64,000 nt of DNA from Methyloprofundus sp. (GCA_012960135.1 DUBW01000043.1:1-64000), one strand, 5' to 3'; shown: positions 9,575 through 20,878, numbered from the stretch's first letter. A program made the numbers and translations. The notes: a model not told the origin generated them from the letters alone.

Positions 9575-11712
9575 AAATTCCTTTTAGCATTTCTATTCTG
9601 TTTCTACTGAGCTTTATTGTCCTGTCTCTACAGTTAATGAGTTCGGCGCTGCAGGATACCTCGCAGCTGGGTGACCTATACACCTGGTTAGTCTTGAGTA
9701 ATGCGGTGGGCACGGTGTGCTTGCTGGTGTTAGTGAGCTACAATATTTTTTCCTTGGTGCGACGGCTAAAAAAACGTGAAGCAGGCTCCAGGTTAACCAG
9801 AAATATTGTTTTATTGTTTATTGTTTTGACTCTGGTTCCGGCAGGCACAGTATTCTATTTCTCCATGAAGTTTTTGCATCAGAGTATTGATAGTTGGTTT
9901 AATGTGGAACTGGATGCGGCGATGGAAGATGCTCTGGAATTAAGCCAAGCGTCTTTAGAGCAACGCGTGCGCTGGAACTTAAGACAATCGCAGCGCTTGA
10001 CTGAATCATTACGTAATAAGTCGTTACAGGAGATTGCTCTAGAAGTAGAGCAGTTGCGTGAGATAGCAGCGGCCAGTGAGGTTACTTTATTGTCGAAAAA
10101 GGGCAAGGTGATTGCCTTTAGCGGTTTGACTCGCAGTGATATTTTACCCAGCCTGCCAGTAAGTTCCTTATTTTTTCAGGTACAGCAAGGAGAGGATTTT
10201 GTTAATCTGGCTTCGGTAGATGATCGCTTAGTAGTGCAAGCCATCGTCGCGATTGAACCGCGAAAAACACATTATTTGCAGATCGTTTACCCCGTACCAG
10301 AGCGTATTGGTGATTTAACAGATTCAGTTGAATTTGCGTACGTCAGGTTTCAGGAAATGACCTACTTACGGCATTCATTAAAGATCAGTTTTTCTCTGGT
10401 TTTATCTCTGGTGTTGTTAATGAGTTTTTTGGCGGCTGTTTCTGCCGCATTTATCAGTGTGCGCGGGATTATTTCTCCGATACGAGATTTAGTCCGTGGT
10501 ACACAAGCGGTAGCTGCGGGATATTATGAGCAATTATTGCCCGCAAAGCGCCAGGATGATTTAGGGTTTCTGGTTGAGTCTTTTAACGAAATGGTACGTC
10601 AGATTTCACGTGCGCAAGATGAAACGCGAAAAAGCACCCAGGAAATTGAGCGCCAGAGAGCTTATTTAGAGACTTTGTTAACCAGCTTAACTTCTGGTGT
10701 ATTAAGCTTTGATTCCAGTCTGAATATCCGCACTGCAAATCAGGCGGCGAATATTATTCTGCATGTGCAGGTCATGCGCTTTTATGGCAGAGATTTAGCT
10801 CATCTGGCAAGAGGTCACCCCGATTTAATGGCTTTGGTTAAGGTGGTTCAGCCTTTACTAGAAAAATCATTTGATATATGGCAGCGTAATATCGTGGTTG
10901 ACGGACCTGATGGGCGCAAGGAGATAGTCTGCCAGGGAACCCCTTTATTTTCTGCTGAAGGGGGTTATATTGGAGCGGTGCTAGTATTTGATGATATAAC
11001 GGATTTGATACAGGCACAAAAAAATGCGGCCTGGTCTGAAGTCGCAAGGCGTTTGGCACACGAAATTAAAAATCCGTTAACGCCTATTCAATTGTCTGCC
11101 GAGCGCTTGCAGCATAAGCTTTTGAATAAACTAGATGGCGATGATAGGCAAATGTTAAGTCGCTCGACACGCACTATTATTCAGCAAGTAGAAGCTATGA
11201 AGCATATGGTCGATGATTTTTCAGAATATGCACAGCCGACCAGAAATCAAACGACTAATCTTGATTTACCCGCACTGGTTCAGGAGGTTGTGGTGTTGTA
11301 TGCAGCCGACCCTAAAGTGGAGTTTGAATTTCAGTTAGGTGCAGAGAGAATGTTACTTAAAGCGGATGCTGTGAGTATTCGTCAGCTGCTACATAATATG
11401 TTTAAAAATGCACTGGAGGCTATGGACGGCGAAGGGAAAATAAGTATCAAGCTGCAAACGGTGAGAAAAAATAATAGTACGGTGGTGCAATTAGCCATTT
11501 ATGATACGGGGTGTGGTATTGATATTAATCAGGCCAAAAAAATTTTTGAGCCTTATGTGACCAATAAACAGAAAGGGACGGGTTTAGGTTTGGCGATTGT
11601 GAAGAAAGTGATTGAAGAGCATGGTGGGACTATTCGTCTGGATAGTCGTTATAAACAGGGAGCTGGCTTTATTATGCAATTTCCAGCGGTATTTGATGAG
11701 ACGCAACAATGA
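9562..11712 (+). CDS. ntrY: NtrY-type sensor histidine kinase
   Basis: N-terminal TMs, HAMP, PAS, HisKA 'ARRLAHEIKNPLTPIQLSAERL', HATPase 'GTGLGLAIVKKVIEEHGG'. Confidence 0.88.
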   Translation: MVRIKIPFSISILFLLSFIVLSLQLMSSALQDTSQLGDLYTWLVLSNAVGTVCLLVLVSYNIFSLVRRLKKREAGSRLTRNIVLLFIVLTLVPAGTVFYFSMKFLHQSIDSWFNVELDAAMEDALELSQASLEQRVRWNLRQSQRLTESLRNKSLQEIALEVEQLREIAAASEVTLLSKKGKVIAFSGLTRSDILPSLPVSSLFFQVQQGEDFVNLASVDDRLVVQAIVAIEPRKTHYLQIVYPVPERIGDLTDSVEFAYVRFQEMTYLRHSLKISFSLVLSLVLLMSFLAAVSAAFISVRGIISPIRDLVRGTQAVAAGYYEQLLPAKRQDDLGFLVESFNEMVRQISRAQDETRKSTQEIERQRAYLETLLTSLTSGVLSFDSSLNIRTANQAANIILHVQVMRFYGRDLAHLARGHPDLMALVKVVQPLLEKSFDIWQRNIVVDGPDGRKEIVCQGTPLFSAEGGYIGAVLVFDDITDLIQAQKNAAWSEVARRLAHEIKNPLTPIQLSAERLQHKLLNKLDGDDRQMLSRSTRTIIQQVEAMKHMVDDFSEYAQPTRNQTTNLDLPALVQEVVVLYAADPKVEFEFQLGAERMLLKADAVSIRQLLHNMFKNALEAMDGEGKISIKLQTVRKNNSTVVQLAIYDTGCGIDINQAKKIFEPYVTNKQKGTGLGLAIVKKVIEEHGGTIRLDSRYKQGAGFIMQFPAVFDETQQ

Positions 11713-13076
11713 GTGGATATAAAGCAAATATTTTAGTGGTAGACGATGAGCCAGATATTCGGCAATTAGTTCAGGAAATTCTTCAGGATGAAGGGTATGT
11801 CGTTTATACGGCAGGGGATGCGGCAGAGGCAAGGCAGATGCAACAGAGGCATCAACCTGATTTGATTTTACTGGATATCTGGATGCCGGATACTGACGGT
11901 ATTACGCTATTGAAAGAATGGGGCGATGAAGAGGGGTTTGTTGCGCCCGTGATTATGATGTCGGGGCATGGCACCATTGAAACAGCGGTTGAGGCAACTA
12001 AGCTAGGGGCTTATGAATTTCTTGAAAAACCATTGTCACTGGCGCGTTTGTTACTGGTTGTTGAGCGTGCGGTTGATGCGCATATGTTGCAGCGTGAAAA
12101 TGCCGGGTTAAAGCAGCAGCTATCGATTGTTCATGAGCCTGTTGGGCGTAGTGCTTTTGCCGAACGAATCAAAGAGCAATTAAAACGCCTGGCACAGCAT
12201 GAAACTAAAGTTATGTTTGTTGGCGAGAGCGGCTCCGGGAAAGAGCTTTATGCGCGTTTTTTGCATGAGCACAGCGGGCGTAAAAACGGGCCTTTTATTG
12301 ATGTTGCTGTGGGAAGTATTGCCTCGGAAAATGCGGAAGTGGAGTTTTTTGGTAAAGAGCAGGGTGGGGGCGTATTCCCGGGCTTGCTGGAAAGGGCGCA
12401 TGGCGGGGTGTTATTTTTAGCTGAAATAGCCGGGATGGATGCCCAGACACAGTTAAAATTCGTAAGTGCCCTGGAATCTAGTTCTTTTTTACGCGTGGGC
12501 GGAACGGAGCAAGTGCATGTGGATGTGCGGGTAATAGTGACGACCCGGGTGGTTTTGGAGCGCGAAGTAAAAGAAGGGCGCTTTCGGCAGGATCTGTATT
12601 ATTTGCTTAATGAGGTCGCGATGGAGGTCTTGCCGTTACGTGAACATAGCGAAGATATTCCGGCATTGCTACAGTTTTATATCGATTTTTTTGTCCAGCA
12701 TGAGAAATTGGCGTTTAGGAAATTCACTATGCCGGCGCTCAATTTTTTACGCAATTATATCTGGCCTGGGAATGTTCGCGAGTTAAAAAACCTGGTGCAA
12801 AGACTAATGATTTTAGGTGCCGGAGATGATATTGAGTTGGCTGAAGTGAAAGCGGCACTTGGTGCCGTGTTGGGCAATGCGGAGATGGAACAGCCAGAGA
12901 CTGTCCCTGTTTTTTTCAAGCTATCATTGAAAGACGCGAGAGAGCAGTTTGAAAAAGCCTATTTAGAATATCATTTTGAAAAGAATCAGGGTAATGTTGC
13001 CAAGCTAGCAGCGGCGGTAGGTGTGGAGCGCACGCATTTATATCGTAAGTTGCATGCCTTGAATATTAAAGAATAG
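11709..13076 (+). CDS. ntrX: NtrX-like response regulator with degenerate sigma54-type AAA+ domain
   Basis: REC domain ILVVDDEPDIRQL...LLDIWMPDTDG; Walker A GESGSGKELYAR; Fis-like HTH 'NQGNVAKLAAAVGVERTHLYRKLHALNI'; GAFTGA not present. Confidence 0.85.
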   Translation: MSGYKANILVVDDEPDIRQLVQEILQDEGYVVYTAGDAAEARQMQQRHQPDLILLDIWMPDTDGITLLKEWGDEEGFVAPVIMMSGHGTIETAVEATKLGAYEFLEKPLSLARLLLVVERAVDAHMLQRENAGLKQQLSIVHEPVGRSAFAERIKEQLKRLAQHETKVMFVGESGSGKELYARFLHEHSGRKNGPFIDVAVGSIASENAEVEFFGKEQGGGVFPGLLERAHGGVLFLAEIAGMDAQTQLKFVSALESSSFLRVGGTEQVHVDVRVIVTTRVVLEREVKEGRFRQDLYYLLNEVAMEVLPLREHSEDIPALLQFYIDFFVQHEKLAFRKFTMPALNFLRNYIWPGNVRELKNLVQRLMILGAGDDIELAEVKAALGAVLGNAEMEQPETVPVFFKLSLKDAREQFEKAYLEYHFEKNQGNVAKLAAAVGVERTHLYRKLHALNIKE

Positions 13077-13369
13077 CGTGTTGATGCATTGCGTGGGTGC
13101 CGCTCTGTTACTCTGTTGCATATAAGCTATAGTGGGCAGATAGTTCAGGAATTGTGCGGCTATCTTCGGGCGTTGATGAGGTGGGTGATAGCGCTGCCTG
13201 CAGTCAATTGATAAAGTTGAATGCTTGTGAATTGCGGCAAGTAAAGCGTTTATTTGTTTACCATCTTAAGAATATTTAGGATAATGTATGGTTGAAGTGA
13301 TTTTATTGCGATGCGAAATATAGAATTTAAAAATTGTCGCCAGCCTTTTTGTGAGATCTAGTACTGATT

Positions 13370-14725
13370 ATGTTTGATAATTTAACTGACCGTTTAGGTA
13401 AAACCTTAAAGAATCTTCGTGGCCAAGGGCGCCTGACAGAAGAGAATATTAAAGAAGCTATGCGTGAGGTGCGTATGGCGTTGCTGGAGGCGGATGTTGC
13501 GCTACCCGTTGTTACGGCGTTTATCGATAAGGTAAAAGAGCGTGCTTTGGGGCAGGAAGTGCAAGCCAGTCTATCACCGGGTCAGGCTCTGATCAAAGTT
13601 GTTCAGGCCGAGCTTGAAAGCGTGATGGGCGAGAAGAATGAGGAGCTGGATTTAAAAGCTAATCCGCCTGCTGTCATTCTGATGGCTGGACTGCAAGGGG
13701 CTGGTAAAACAACAACGGTTGCTAAACTAGGTCGTTGGTTACAAGAGACTAAAAAGAAGTCAGTCGGGGTGGTTAGTGCGGATATATACCGTCCAGCCGC
13801 GATTAAGCAGTTAGAGACACTGGCTGATGATTTGTCGCTGACTTTTTTTGACACAGATGTCACCAAAAGTGCTGCCGAGATTGCGACTAATGCCATTGAA
13901 CAGGCAAAAAAGAAGTTTCTGGATGTCGTAATCGTTGATACCGCAGGTCGCCTGCATATCGATGATGAGATGATGGCGGAAATTAAAGCCCTGCATGCTG
14001 CGATTAACCCGGTAGAAACTTTATTTGTCGTTGATAGCATGACCGGGCAGGATGCTGCAAATACTGCCAAGGCATTTGATGAGGCCTTGCCATTAACTGG
14101 TGTGATACTAACCAAGACCGATGGTGATGCGCGGGGTGGTGCTGCCTTATCTATTCGGCATATTACAGGGAAGCCGATTAAATTTGTCGGGGTCGGTGAG
14201 AAAACTGACGCCCTGGAGCCTTTTTATCCGGACCGGATGGCTTCAAGAATCTTGGGCATGGGAGATATGCTCGGCCTGATTGAAGGTATTGAGCAAAAGG
14301 TCGACAAGGAAAAAGCCGATAGACTGGCTAAAAAATTACAAAAAGGGAAAGGTTTTGATCTCGCTGATTTTGGTGAGCAATTAGAACAAATGCAAAATAT
14401 GGGTGGTGTGGGTGCCATGATGGATAAGTTGCCGGGGATGAATGAAGTACCCCAGGAGATGAAAGATAAAGTAAACGACAAGGAGTTGTCGCGACAGGTT
14501 GCTGTTATTCGCTCCATGACCAGGCAGGAAAAACGTCACCCTGATCTGATTAAAGGTAATCGAAAAAAACGTATCGCTGCAGGTTGTGGGCAAGAGTTGC
14601 AGGATGTTAATCGTGTGTTGAAGCAATTCAAGATGATGCAGAAAATGATGAAGCGCTTCAAAAAGGGAAATATGGCGAATATGGTGCGTGGAATTAAGGG
14701 TAATATGCGCGGCATGCGTATGTAA
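13370..14725 (+). CDS. ffh: Signal recognition particle protein Ffh
   Basis: MFDNLTDRLGKTLKNLRGQGRLTEENI; GLQGAGKTTTVAKL; DTAGRLHID; Met-rich M domain. Confidence 0.98.
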   Translation: MFDNLTDRLGKTLKNLRGQGRLTEENIKEAMREVRMALLEADVALPVVTAFIDKVKERALGQEVQASLSPGQALIKVVQAELESVMGEKNEELDLKANPPAVILMAGLQGAGKTTTVAKLGRWLQETKKKSVGVVSADIYRPAAIKQLETLADDLSLTFFDTDVTKSAAEIATNAIEQAKKKFLDVVIVDTAGRLHIDDEMMAEIKALHAAINPVETLFVVDSMTGQDAANTAKAFDEALPLTGVILTKTDGDARGGAALSIRHITGKPIKFVGVGEKTDALEPFYPDRMASRILGMGDMLGLIEGIEQKVDKEKADRLAKKLQKGKGFDLADFGEQLEQMQNMGGVGAMMDKLPGMNEVPQEMKDKVNDKELSRQVAVIRSMTRQEKRHPDLIKGNRKKRIAAGCGQELQDVNRVLKQFKMMQKMMKRFKKGNMANMVRGIKGNMRGMRM

Positions 14726-14829
14726 ATTAGAGCGACTATTATGTTTTTTAGAAATTTGCTTCACAAAATGATTAAAACGCGTAGAATGGTTGGATTAAAT
14801 TTGGTTAAATGTAATTTTGGGGAAGTTAG

Positions 14830-15087
14830 ATGGTAGTTATTCGTCTTGCCAGAGGTGGGCAAAAAGATCGTCCTTTTTATCATGTCGTTGTGACTGATAG
14901 CAGAAACAGTCGTGATGGACGTTATATTGAGCGCTTAGGTTTTTTTAATCCTTTAGCTAAAGGTGCAGAAGAAAGATTAAGACTTGATAGTGAGCGTATT
15001 GTGCATTGGCAATCTAAAGGGGCACAACCTTCTGAGCGCGTTGCAAAATTAATTAAAGACGCTAAAAAACAAGCAGCTGCAGCATAA
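14830..15087 (+). CDS. rpsP: 30S ribosomal protein S16
   Basis: [41 protein letters not shown]. Confidence 0.98.
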   Translation: MVVIRLARGGQKDRPFYHVVVTDSRNSRDGRYIERLGFFNPLAKGAEERLRLDSERIVHWQSKGAQPSERVAKLIKDAKKQAAAA

Positions 15088-15089
15088 GT

Positions 15090-15593
15090 TTGACTGAGGA
15101 TATTGTTAGTGTTGGAAAGGTTTCCGGTATCTTTGGAGTTAAAGGCTGGATAAAAGTCTATTCGTATACTGAAATACGTGAAAATATACTGACTTATTCG
15201 CCCTGGATTTTAAGAAAAGGCAAGGAAAGCAAGCTAGTAGAAGTCATTGATGGTCGGCGGCATGGGAAAACAGTCGTGGCCTATCTGCAAGGGCTAGATG
15301 ATAGAGATAAAGCGGCTGAATTAAATGGCTGGGAAATCTTGATTCATGCAGATCAGTTACCTAAGGCCAGGGTCAATGAATATTATTGGGCTGATCTTGT
15401 CGGTTTGCGGGTTAAATCAATAGATGGCACGGACTTTGGAACTGTAGAGCAAATGCTAGAGACAGGTGCAAATGATGTGGTCGTTGTTGCTGGAGAAAGA
15501 GAGCGGTTAATTCCTTTTTTGCAGGGACAGACTATTGTTAATATAGACTTAACTGCTGGTGAGATGTTGGTCGACTGGGATGCTGATTTTTAA
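15090..15593 (+). CDS. rimM: Ribosome maturation factor RimM
   Basis: [21 protein letters not shown]; operon position rpsP-rimM-trmD-rplS; TTG start. Confidence 0.96.
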   Translation: MTEDIVSVGKVSGIFGVKGWIKVYSYTEIRENILTYSPWILRKGKESKLVEVIDGRRHGKTVVAYLQGLDDRDKAAELNGWEILIHADQLPKARVNEYYWADLVGLRVKSIDGTDFGTVEQMLETGANDVVVVAGERERLIPFLQGQTIVNIDLTAGEMLVDWDADF

Positions 15594-16339
15594 TGCACTT
15601 TGATGTTGTCACGATTTTTCCAGATATGGTACTTAATAGTGCGCTGAATGGCGTTACAGGGCGTGCTATAAAACAGGGAAGAGTTGGTTTATCAGTCTGG
15701 AATCCTAGAGATTATACTGCTGACCGGCATAAAACTGTTGATGATCGCTCTTATGGTGGTGGTCCAGGCATGGTGATGAAGTATCAGCCGTTAAAAGACG
15801 CTGTTGATAATGCCAAGGGCTCAATTAATGCTGAGCGTGTTAAGGTTGTTTATTTAAGCCCTCAAGGAATACCTCTGACTCAGCAGCTTCTGAATGAAAA
15901 TGCTACTTTACAGCAATTGATTTTAGTTGCAGGGCGTTATGAAGGGATTGATGAGCGCTTTATTGAGGATGAATGTACGGAAGAGTGGTCACTGGGTGAT
16001 TTTGTTATTAGTGGTGGTGAGTTAGCCGCTCTGGTAGTGATTGATGCAATCAGTAGATTGTTGCCGGGTGTTTTGGGGGACGATGAGTCTGCTCAGCAGG
16101 ACTCGCATATGCATGGCTTACTCGATTACCCACACTATACTAGGCCAGAAATCATTGCAGGTAAACAAGTTCCAGATATTTTGTTGAGTGGTAATCATAA
16201 GGGAATTGAGCGCTGGCGGTTGCAGCAATCATTGGGGCGAACCTGGCAAAAAAGACCAGATTTGTTGTTGGATAAAGAATTAACAACACAGCAGCAGGCG
16301 TTGTTAGAAGAATTTAAAATTGAATTAAAGAATAAATAA
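15593..16339 (+). CDS. trmD: tRNA (guanine37-N1)-methyltransferase
   Basis: [54 protein letters not shown]. Confidence 0.97.
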   Translation: MHFDVVTIFPDMVLNSALNGVTGRAIKQGRVGLSVWNPRDYTADRHKTVDDRSYGGGPGMVMKYQPLKDAVDNAKGSINAERVKVVYLSPQGIPLTQQLLNENATLQQLILVAGRYEGIDERFIEDECTEEWSLGDFVISGGELAALVVIDAISRLLPGVLGDDESAQQDSHMHGLLDYPHYTRPEIIAGKQVPDILLSGNHKGIERWRLQQSLGRTWQKRPDLLLDKELTTQQQALLEEFKIELKNK

Positions 16340-16348
16340 GGTGCAGCA

Positions 16349-16696
16349 ATGAGTAATATTATTAGTCAATTAGAAGCGGAACAGCAGAAAACAGATATAC
16401 CAGCATTTAATCCTGGAGATACAGTTGTTGTTCAGGTGAAAGTAAAAGAAGGAAGTCGTGAGAGATTACAGGCATTTGAAGGCGTGGTAATTGCTAAGCG
16501 TAATCGTGGCTTAAACTCAGCTTTTACTGTCAGAAAGATTTCTCACGGTGTTGGCGTAGAGCGTGTTTTTCAAACACATAGCCCTCTCGTTGGAGATATA
16601 CAGATTAAGCGTCGAGGTGCGGTGCGTAGAGCTAAGTTATATTATTTACGTGAGTTGTCTGGTAGAGCGGCACGTATTAAAGAAAAACTTTCATAA
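16349..16696 (+). CDS. rplS: 50S ribosomal protein L19
   Basis: [53 protein letters not shown]. Confidence 0.98.
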   Translation: MSNIISQLEAEQQKTDIPAFNPGDTVVVQVKVKEGSRERLQAFEGVVIAKRNRGLNSAFTVRKISHGVGVERVFQTHSPLVGDIQIKRRGAVRRAKLYYLRELSGRAARIKEKLS

Positions 16697-16717
16697 ATAT
16701 TGTTTTTATGAATTGAG

Positions 16718-16744
16718 AAAGGTGTCTTCGGGCACCTTTTTTTT
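16718..16744 (+). terminator. Rho-independent terminator after rplS
   Basis: AAAGGTGTC-TTCG-GGCACCTTT followed by T-run. Confidence 0.85.
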
Positions 16745-16819
16745 TGCGTGCTGAATATTAGTCTAGGCTAAATTCGGCTATTAAGTCACTGTGGCTCAGT
16801 GACTCAGGGTTTATAAATC

Positions 16820-17729
16820 CGTGAATATATCCACGCCCGTTTCTTCAATTAAAGCGCGGCGAAGTTTTTCTGCTTCTGCAGTTCGCTCAATAATATTGGG
16901 GGTTAGGCAGGCCTTGCCTTCAAAGCGCGTAATGCTTCCGGTTGTCCATTCACTGACAACGGAGACAATAATCTTCTAGTTGATTTTCTTTTTATCCGCT
17001 GCAAAAGCAAAAATCAGTGCCAGGTCGCCCAGATTGTAGATTAAGCGTGAGGTGCCATCGAAGTAATAATGCAAAGCAGTACAGGATGAGGGGTGAATAA
17101 TAAAATTTTCACTGCCGACAACTTTTAAACGGTAATGAATGTACTGTTTGGTTTCCTTGTAGTTTAAAGGTTTTAAATGATATTCGATGGAGATAGGTTG
17201 CGAAAACCGTACCAGTTCAGGCTGGTTTAGTGTGTCTACAAGCTCGGACTGGCCTACCAGTACTAGCTGGAGCATAATATTCCGATTGACGTTAATATTC
17301 GAAAGCAAGTGTAGACTCTTTCAGAGTCTGAATGTCCATATTCTGCGCTTCATCAACAATTAAGACAACTCGTTTGTTAGTGTAATAAAGTCTACAAAGG
17401 CTTGATAGCGTTTAGCTTTGTTGCTGGCAGTCGATTCAATTTTAAAGCCAGCTAAAACACAGGTTAATAAATTACCGAATGTGCTATGAGTATTGGTGAT
17501 TAAACCTACCTCGCAGTCGGCACGTAGTTTGTCACGCAAGCTACGTATCAGGGCTGTTTCCCGAGCCAATGTCACCTGTAATAACAGTAAAACCTGCCTG
17601 ACTAACAAGCCCGTACTGTAAAGTAGTTAAAGTTTTTTTATGTTTTGAGCTTAAGTAAAGAAAGCTTAGGTCAGGAATCAACGAAAGAGGTTTTTTTGAG
17701 AGACCGAAAAACTTAGTATACATAGGCAA
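16820..17729 (-). pseudogene. ExeA/GspA-like AAA ATPase, decayed (frameshifts)
   Basis: N-term 'MYTKFFGLSKKPLSLIPDLSFLYLSSKHKKTLTTLQYGL...VITGDIGSGN' and later fragments 'LVLVGQSELVDTLNQPELVRFSQPISIEYHLKPLNYKETKQYIHYRL' lie in different frames. Confidence 0.8.
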
Positions 17730-18035
17730 TAATGCTAGCTATTGTCTAAGGAGGGGTGTGTTATTGATTCGTTTATTATGCCGTAATTTTTTATTTCTAG
17801 AATGGTTAAGAAGACTAGCTTTTATGTTCAGTGGGTATGTGACGTTATGGGCCCACTCTCTCTCTGCGCAGGTGCACTAAAAAAGCAGATATAATACAGC
17901 TGAAAACTGGCAGCCATGTTAGTTGTAGTTAGCTAGATATTAATTTTAAAACAAGGGTTTAGCGTAATAGGATGCTACCTTGAATATGCGTATGGCTTAT
18001 AAGTTGTTAATAAAAATTAAAAAGGCTGGATATTA

Positions 18036-20786
18036 ATGGTTGGGTTTGTAATTGGACAGCGTTGGATCAGTGCTTCAGAACCAGAGCTAGGGCTGGGGAT
18101 TGTTTCCACAGTAGCGGTCAATCGAGTGACTATTTTATATTTAGCCTGTGATGAGAGCAGGATTTATGCACAAGATAATGCCCCCTTAACCAGAGTCAGG
18201 TTTTCAGTGGATGATGAAATCGAGACGCAAGACGGGCAGCAAGGACTGATACAGAAAATAGAAGAGCATAATGGTGTGGTTCGTTATCAATTTCTGAATC
18301 AACAGGGTGAGCAAGGGTGGGTAGACGAAATGGATTTGAGCCATCATATTCAATTTAATACTCCGCAGGATAAGCTGTTTTTAGGACAGGCAGAGGAAGG
18401 CCGCTGGTTTGCATTGCGCTATCAGACCTGGAGGCACTTGCATCGCCTGCATAAATCTCCGGTAAAAGGCTTATTGGGTGCACGGGCTGCACTCATTCCT
18501 CATCAACTGTATATTGCGCATGAAGTGGCTCAGCGAGATGCGGTACGAGTGATGCTCGCTGATGAGGTGGGCTTAGGGAAAACAATTGAAGCAGGCTTGA
18601 TTATGCATCATAGATTGCATTCAGGCTTGTCGAAACGCATCTTGGTTGTGGTGCCTGAAAGCTTATTGCATCAGTGGCTAGTTGAAATGTTAAGGCGCTT
18701 TAATTTAAAGTTCAGTCTTTTTGATGAGTCTCGATGCCTGGCACTCGAAGATGAAAACCCATTTCTGAGTGAGCAGTTAGTATTATGTAGTCTGGATTTT
18801 TTCACCCTGAATCCTCACAGGAAAGACCAGGCTGTCCAGGCTGATTGGGATATTGTTGTTGTCGATGAGGCGCATCATCTGCAATGGTCTGAACAATCCC
18901 CAGGAGATGCATACTTATTTGTTGAGCAATTAGCAAAACACGCGCCTGGCTTGATATTGTTAACGGCAACACCTGAACAGTTAGGCAAGGAAACGCATTT
19001 TTCTCAATTAAGCTTACTCGATGCAGACCGGTTTTATAGTTTTGAACAGTTTTTGGCTGAGCAGCGGGAATTTAAGCCTATTGCCCGGTTAGCAGACAAA
19101 ATTGTAAGCCAGCTTGATCTCGATAATGCAGATAGAGAATTATTAGCTAATTTACTCGATCACAAATTAACAACGGATTTTTTACAAAATTTTGATGACA
19201 TGACTTTAAGACAGGAAGTCATTGAACAGTTAGTTGACCGACATGGTACAGGGCGTGTTTTATTTAGGAATTCCCGGCATGTGGTGCAGGGGTTTCCGCA
19301 AAGAAAGTTTTTCTCTTATCCGCTAAAGCAGGACTCGGATACTAATGAAGCGACTTATTTGCAGTGGCTGGTAGCGCATTTAAGAGCGTTGGGTCTAGTT
19401 CAGGTTTTGTTGATTTGCAAGCATGCTGAAACAGTGGTTAAGCTGCACAAACAATTACGTGATAAATATGCACTTAAAGCTGCAGTTTTTCATGAAGGAA
19501 TGAGTATTATTGAGCGTGACCGATCGGCCGCTTATTTTGCTGATCAGGATGCTCAGGTTCGTATCTTGCTTTGCTCGGAAATTGGCAGTGAGGGGCGAAA
19601 TTTCCAGTTTGTACATCATTTGATTTTATTGGACTTACCTGAGAACCCTGATTTATTGCAGCAAAGAATTGGCCGGCTCGATCGTATAGGCCAGCGACAC
19701 ATTATTGAAATTCATGTGCCTTATATTGTTGGCAGCAAGCAACATAGCTTATGCCGTTGGTATGCTGAGGGTTTAAAGCTATTTCAGATAAATAGTAATG
19801 CGGCAAGTGAGGTGTATCAATTGCAAAAACACGCACTTGATGAGGTTTGTTTAAGTCCTGTGCAACAAGGTCTGGATGAACTTGTTACTTCGGGCAGTGT
19901 GCTGATGCAAGAGATTGAAGCGCAAATGCACGAGGCACGAGATGTTTTATTAGAGCTTAATTCATGTCGTCGAAATGTAGCTGAGAAGCTTATTTTTGAA
20001 ATTAAAGATATTTCACATGCAGAGACCTTATGGCAGTATTTGGAAGAGGTATTTGAATGTTTTGGAGTGGAGTCTGAGTATCATTCCGATGCTTGCGCTA
20101 TTTTGCGAGCGGAGCAGTTACAGCGGGTCAGCCATTTCCCGGGTGTGCCAGAAGATGGGGTGACGGTAACCATAGACAGGGTAGTCGCTTTAAGCAGAGA
20201 AGATATGCAGTATTTAAGCTGGGAGCACCCTATGCTGGTGTCGGCAATGGATTTGATATTATCTGGAAATATAGGCAATGCGGCGTTAAGTGTTATCAGG
20301 CATGATGATATGCAGGCAGGGCAGTACTTTCTGGAGTGTCTTTTTTTGGTTGAATGTAGCGCGCCTTTGTCTTTGCAGCTAAGTCGTTTTTTGCCTGCAA
20401 CACCGATACGCATTTTGATTGATCAACAGCAGCAAGACTTAACGGCGCAGTTTTTACACGATGAGTTGCAGGAAGTGGATGAGAAAATAGAAATAGAGCA
20501 AATCACTGATTTCATTAATAGTGAACAGAAAAATATTAAAGCCATGATTGCCAGTGCCGAACAAAAATCTGAAATTATTATGCAGGGAATCATTAATCAG
20601 GCTAATACAGATATGCTTAAGGTTCTAGCCAAGGAAATAAAGCGTTTAGATGCTCTGAGTAAGGTAAATTCAGGGATAAAATCAGCAGAAATTAGTGCAT
20701 TAAAAGGTATAACTATTGCATCGCATGGATATATTAAGGGTGCTAAATTGCGCTTGGATGCCGTTCGATTTATTATAAGCAGTTAG
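18036..20786 (+). CDS. rapA: RNA polymerase-associated ATPase RapA (HepA), SWI2/SNF2 family
   Basis: FVIGQRWISASEPELGLGIV; ADEVGLGKTIEAGLI; VVDEAHHL; CSEIGSEGRNFQFVHHLILLDLPENPDLLQQRIGRLDRIGQ. Confidence 0.95.
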   Translation: MVGFVIGQRWISASEPELGLGIVSTVAVNRVTILYLACDESRIYAQDNAPLTRVRFSVDDEIETQDGQQGLIQKIEEHNGVVRYQFLNQQGEQGWVDEMDLSHHIQFNTPQDKLFLGQAEEGRWFALRYQTWRHLHRLHKSPVKGLLGARAALIPHQLYIAHEVAQRDAVRVMLADEVGLGKTIEAGLIMHHRLHSGLSKRILVVVPESLLHQWLVEMLRRFNLKFSLFDESRCLALEDENPFLSEQLVLCSLDFFTLNPHRKDQAVQADWDIVVVDEAHHLQWSEQSPGDAYLFVEQLAKHAPGLILLTATPEQLGKETHFSQLSLLDADRFYSFEQFLAEQREFKPIARLADKIVSQLDLDNADRELLANLLDHKLTTDFLQNFDDMTLRQEVIEQLVDRHGTGRVLFRNSRHVVQGFPQRKFFSYPLKQDSDTNEATYLQWLVAHLRALGLVQVLLICKHAETVVKLHKQLRDKYALKAAVFHEGMSIIERDRSAAYFADQDAQVRILLCSEIGSEGRNFQFVHHLILLDLPENPDLLQQRIGRLDRIGQRHIIEIHVPYIVGSKQHSLCRWYAEGLKLFQINSNAASEVYQLQKHALDEVCLSPVQQGLDELVTSGSVLMQEIEAQMHEARDVLLELNSCRRNVAEKLIFEIKDISHAETLWQYLEEVFECFGVESEYHSDACAILRAEQLQRVSHFPGVPEDGVTVTIDRVVALSREDMQYLSWEHPMLVSAMDLILSGNIGNAALSVIRHDDMQAGQYFLECLFLVECSAPLSLQLSRFLPATPIRILIDQQQQDLTAQFLHDELQEVDEKIEIEQITDFINSEQKNIKAMIASAEQKSEIIMQGIINQANTDMLKVLAKEIKRLDALSKVNSGIKSAEISALKGITIASHGYIKGAKLRLDAVRFIISS

Positions 20787-20878
20787 GTATCGTAATCTGG
20801 TTGTTTAGTAAGTTCTTGTTCCTAGGTGCTGAGTGCCAGAGAAAATTATAATAATTATTTAAAGTATAGAGGAAAAAC

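Noticed and set aside
13603-14115. 170-aa minus-strand ORF opposite ffh
   Set aside because: Ser-rich low-complexity translation fully antisense to the conserved ffh gene; typical shadow ORF.
14224-14764. Overlapping minus-strand ORFs opposite the 3' end of ffh
   Set aside because: Antisense to the conserved M domain; His/Leu-rich shadow translations.
20081-20413. 110-aa minus-strand ORF inside rapA
   Set aside because: Antisense to conserved rapA and no RBS or homology recognised.
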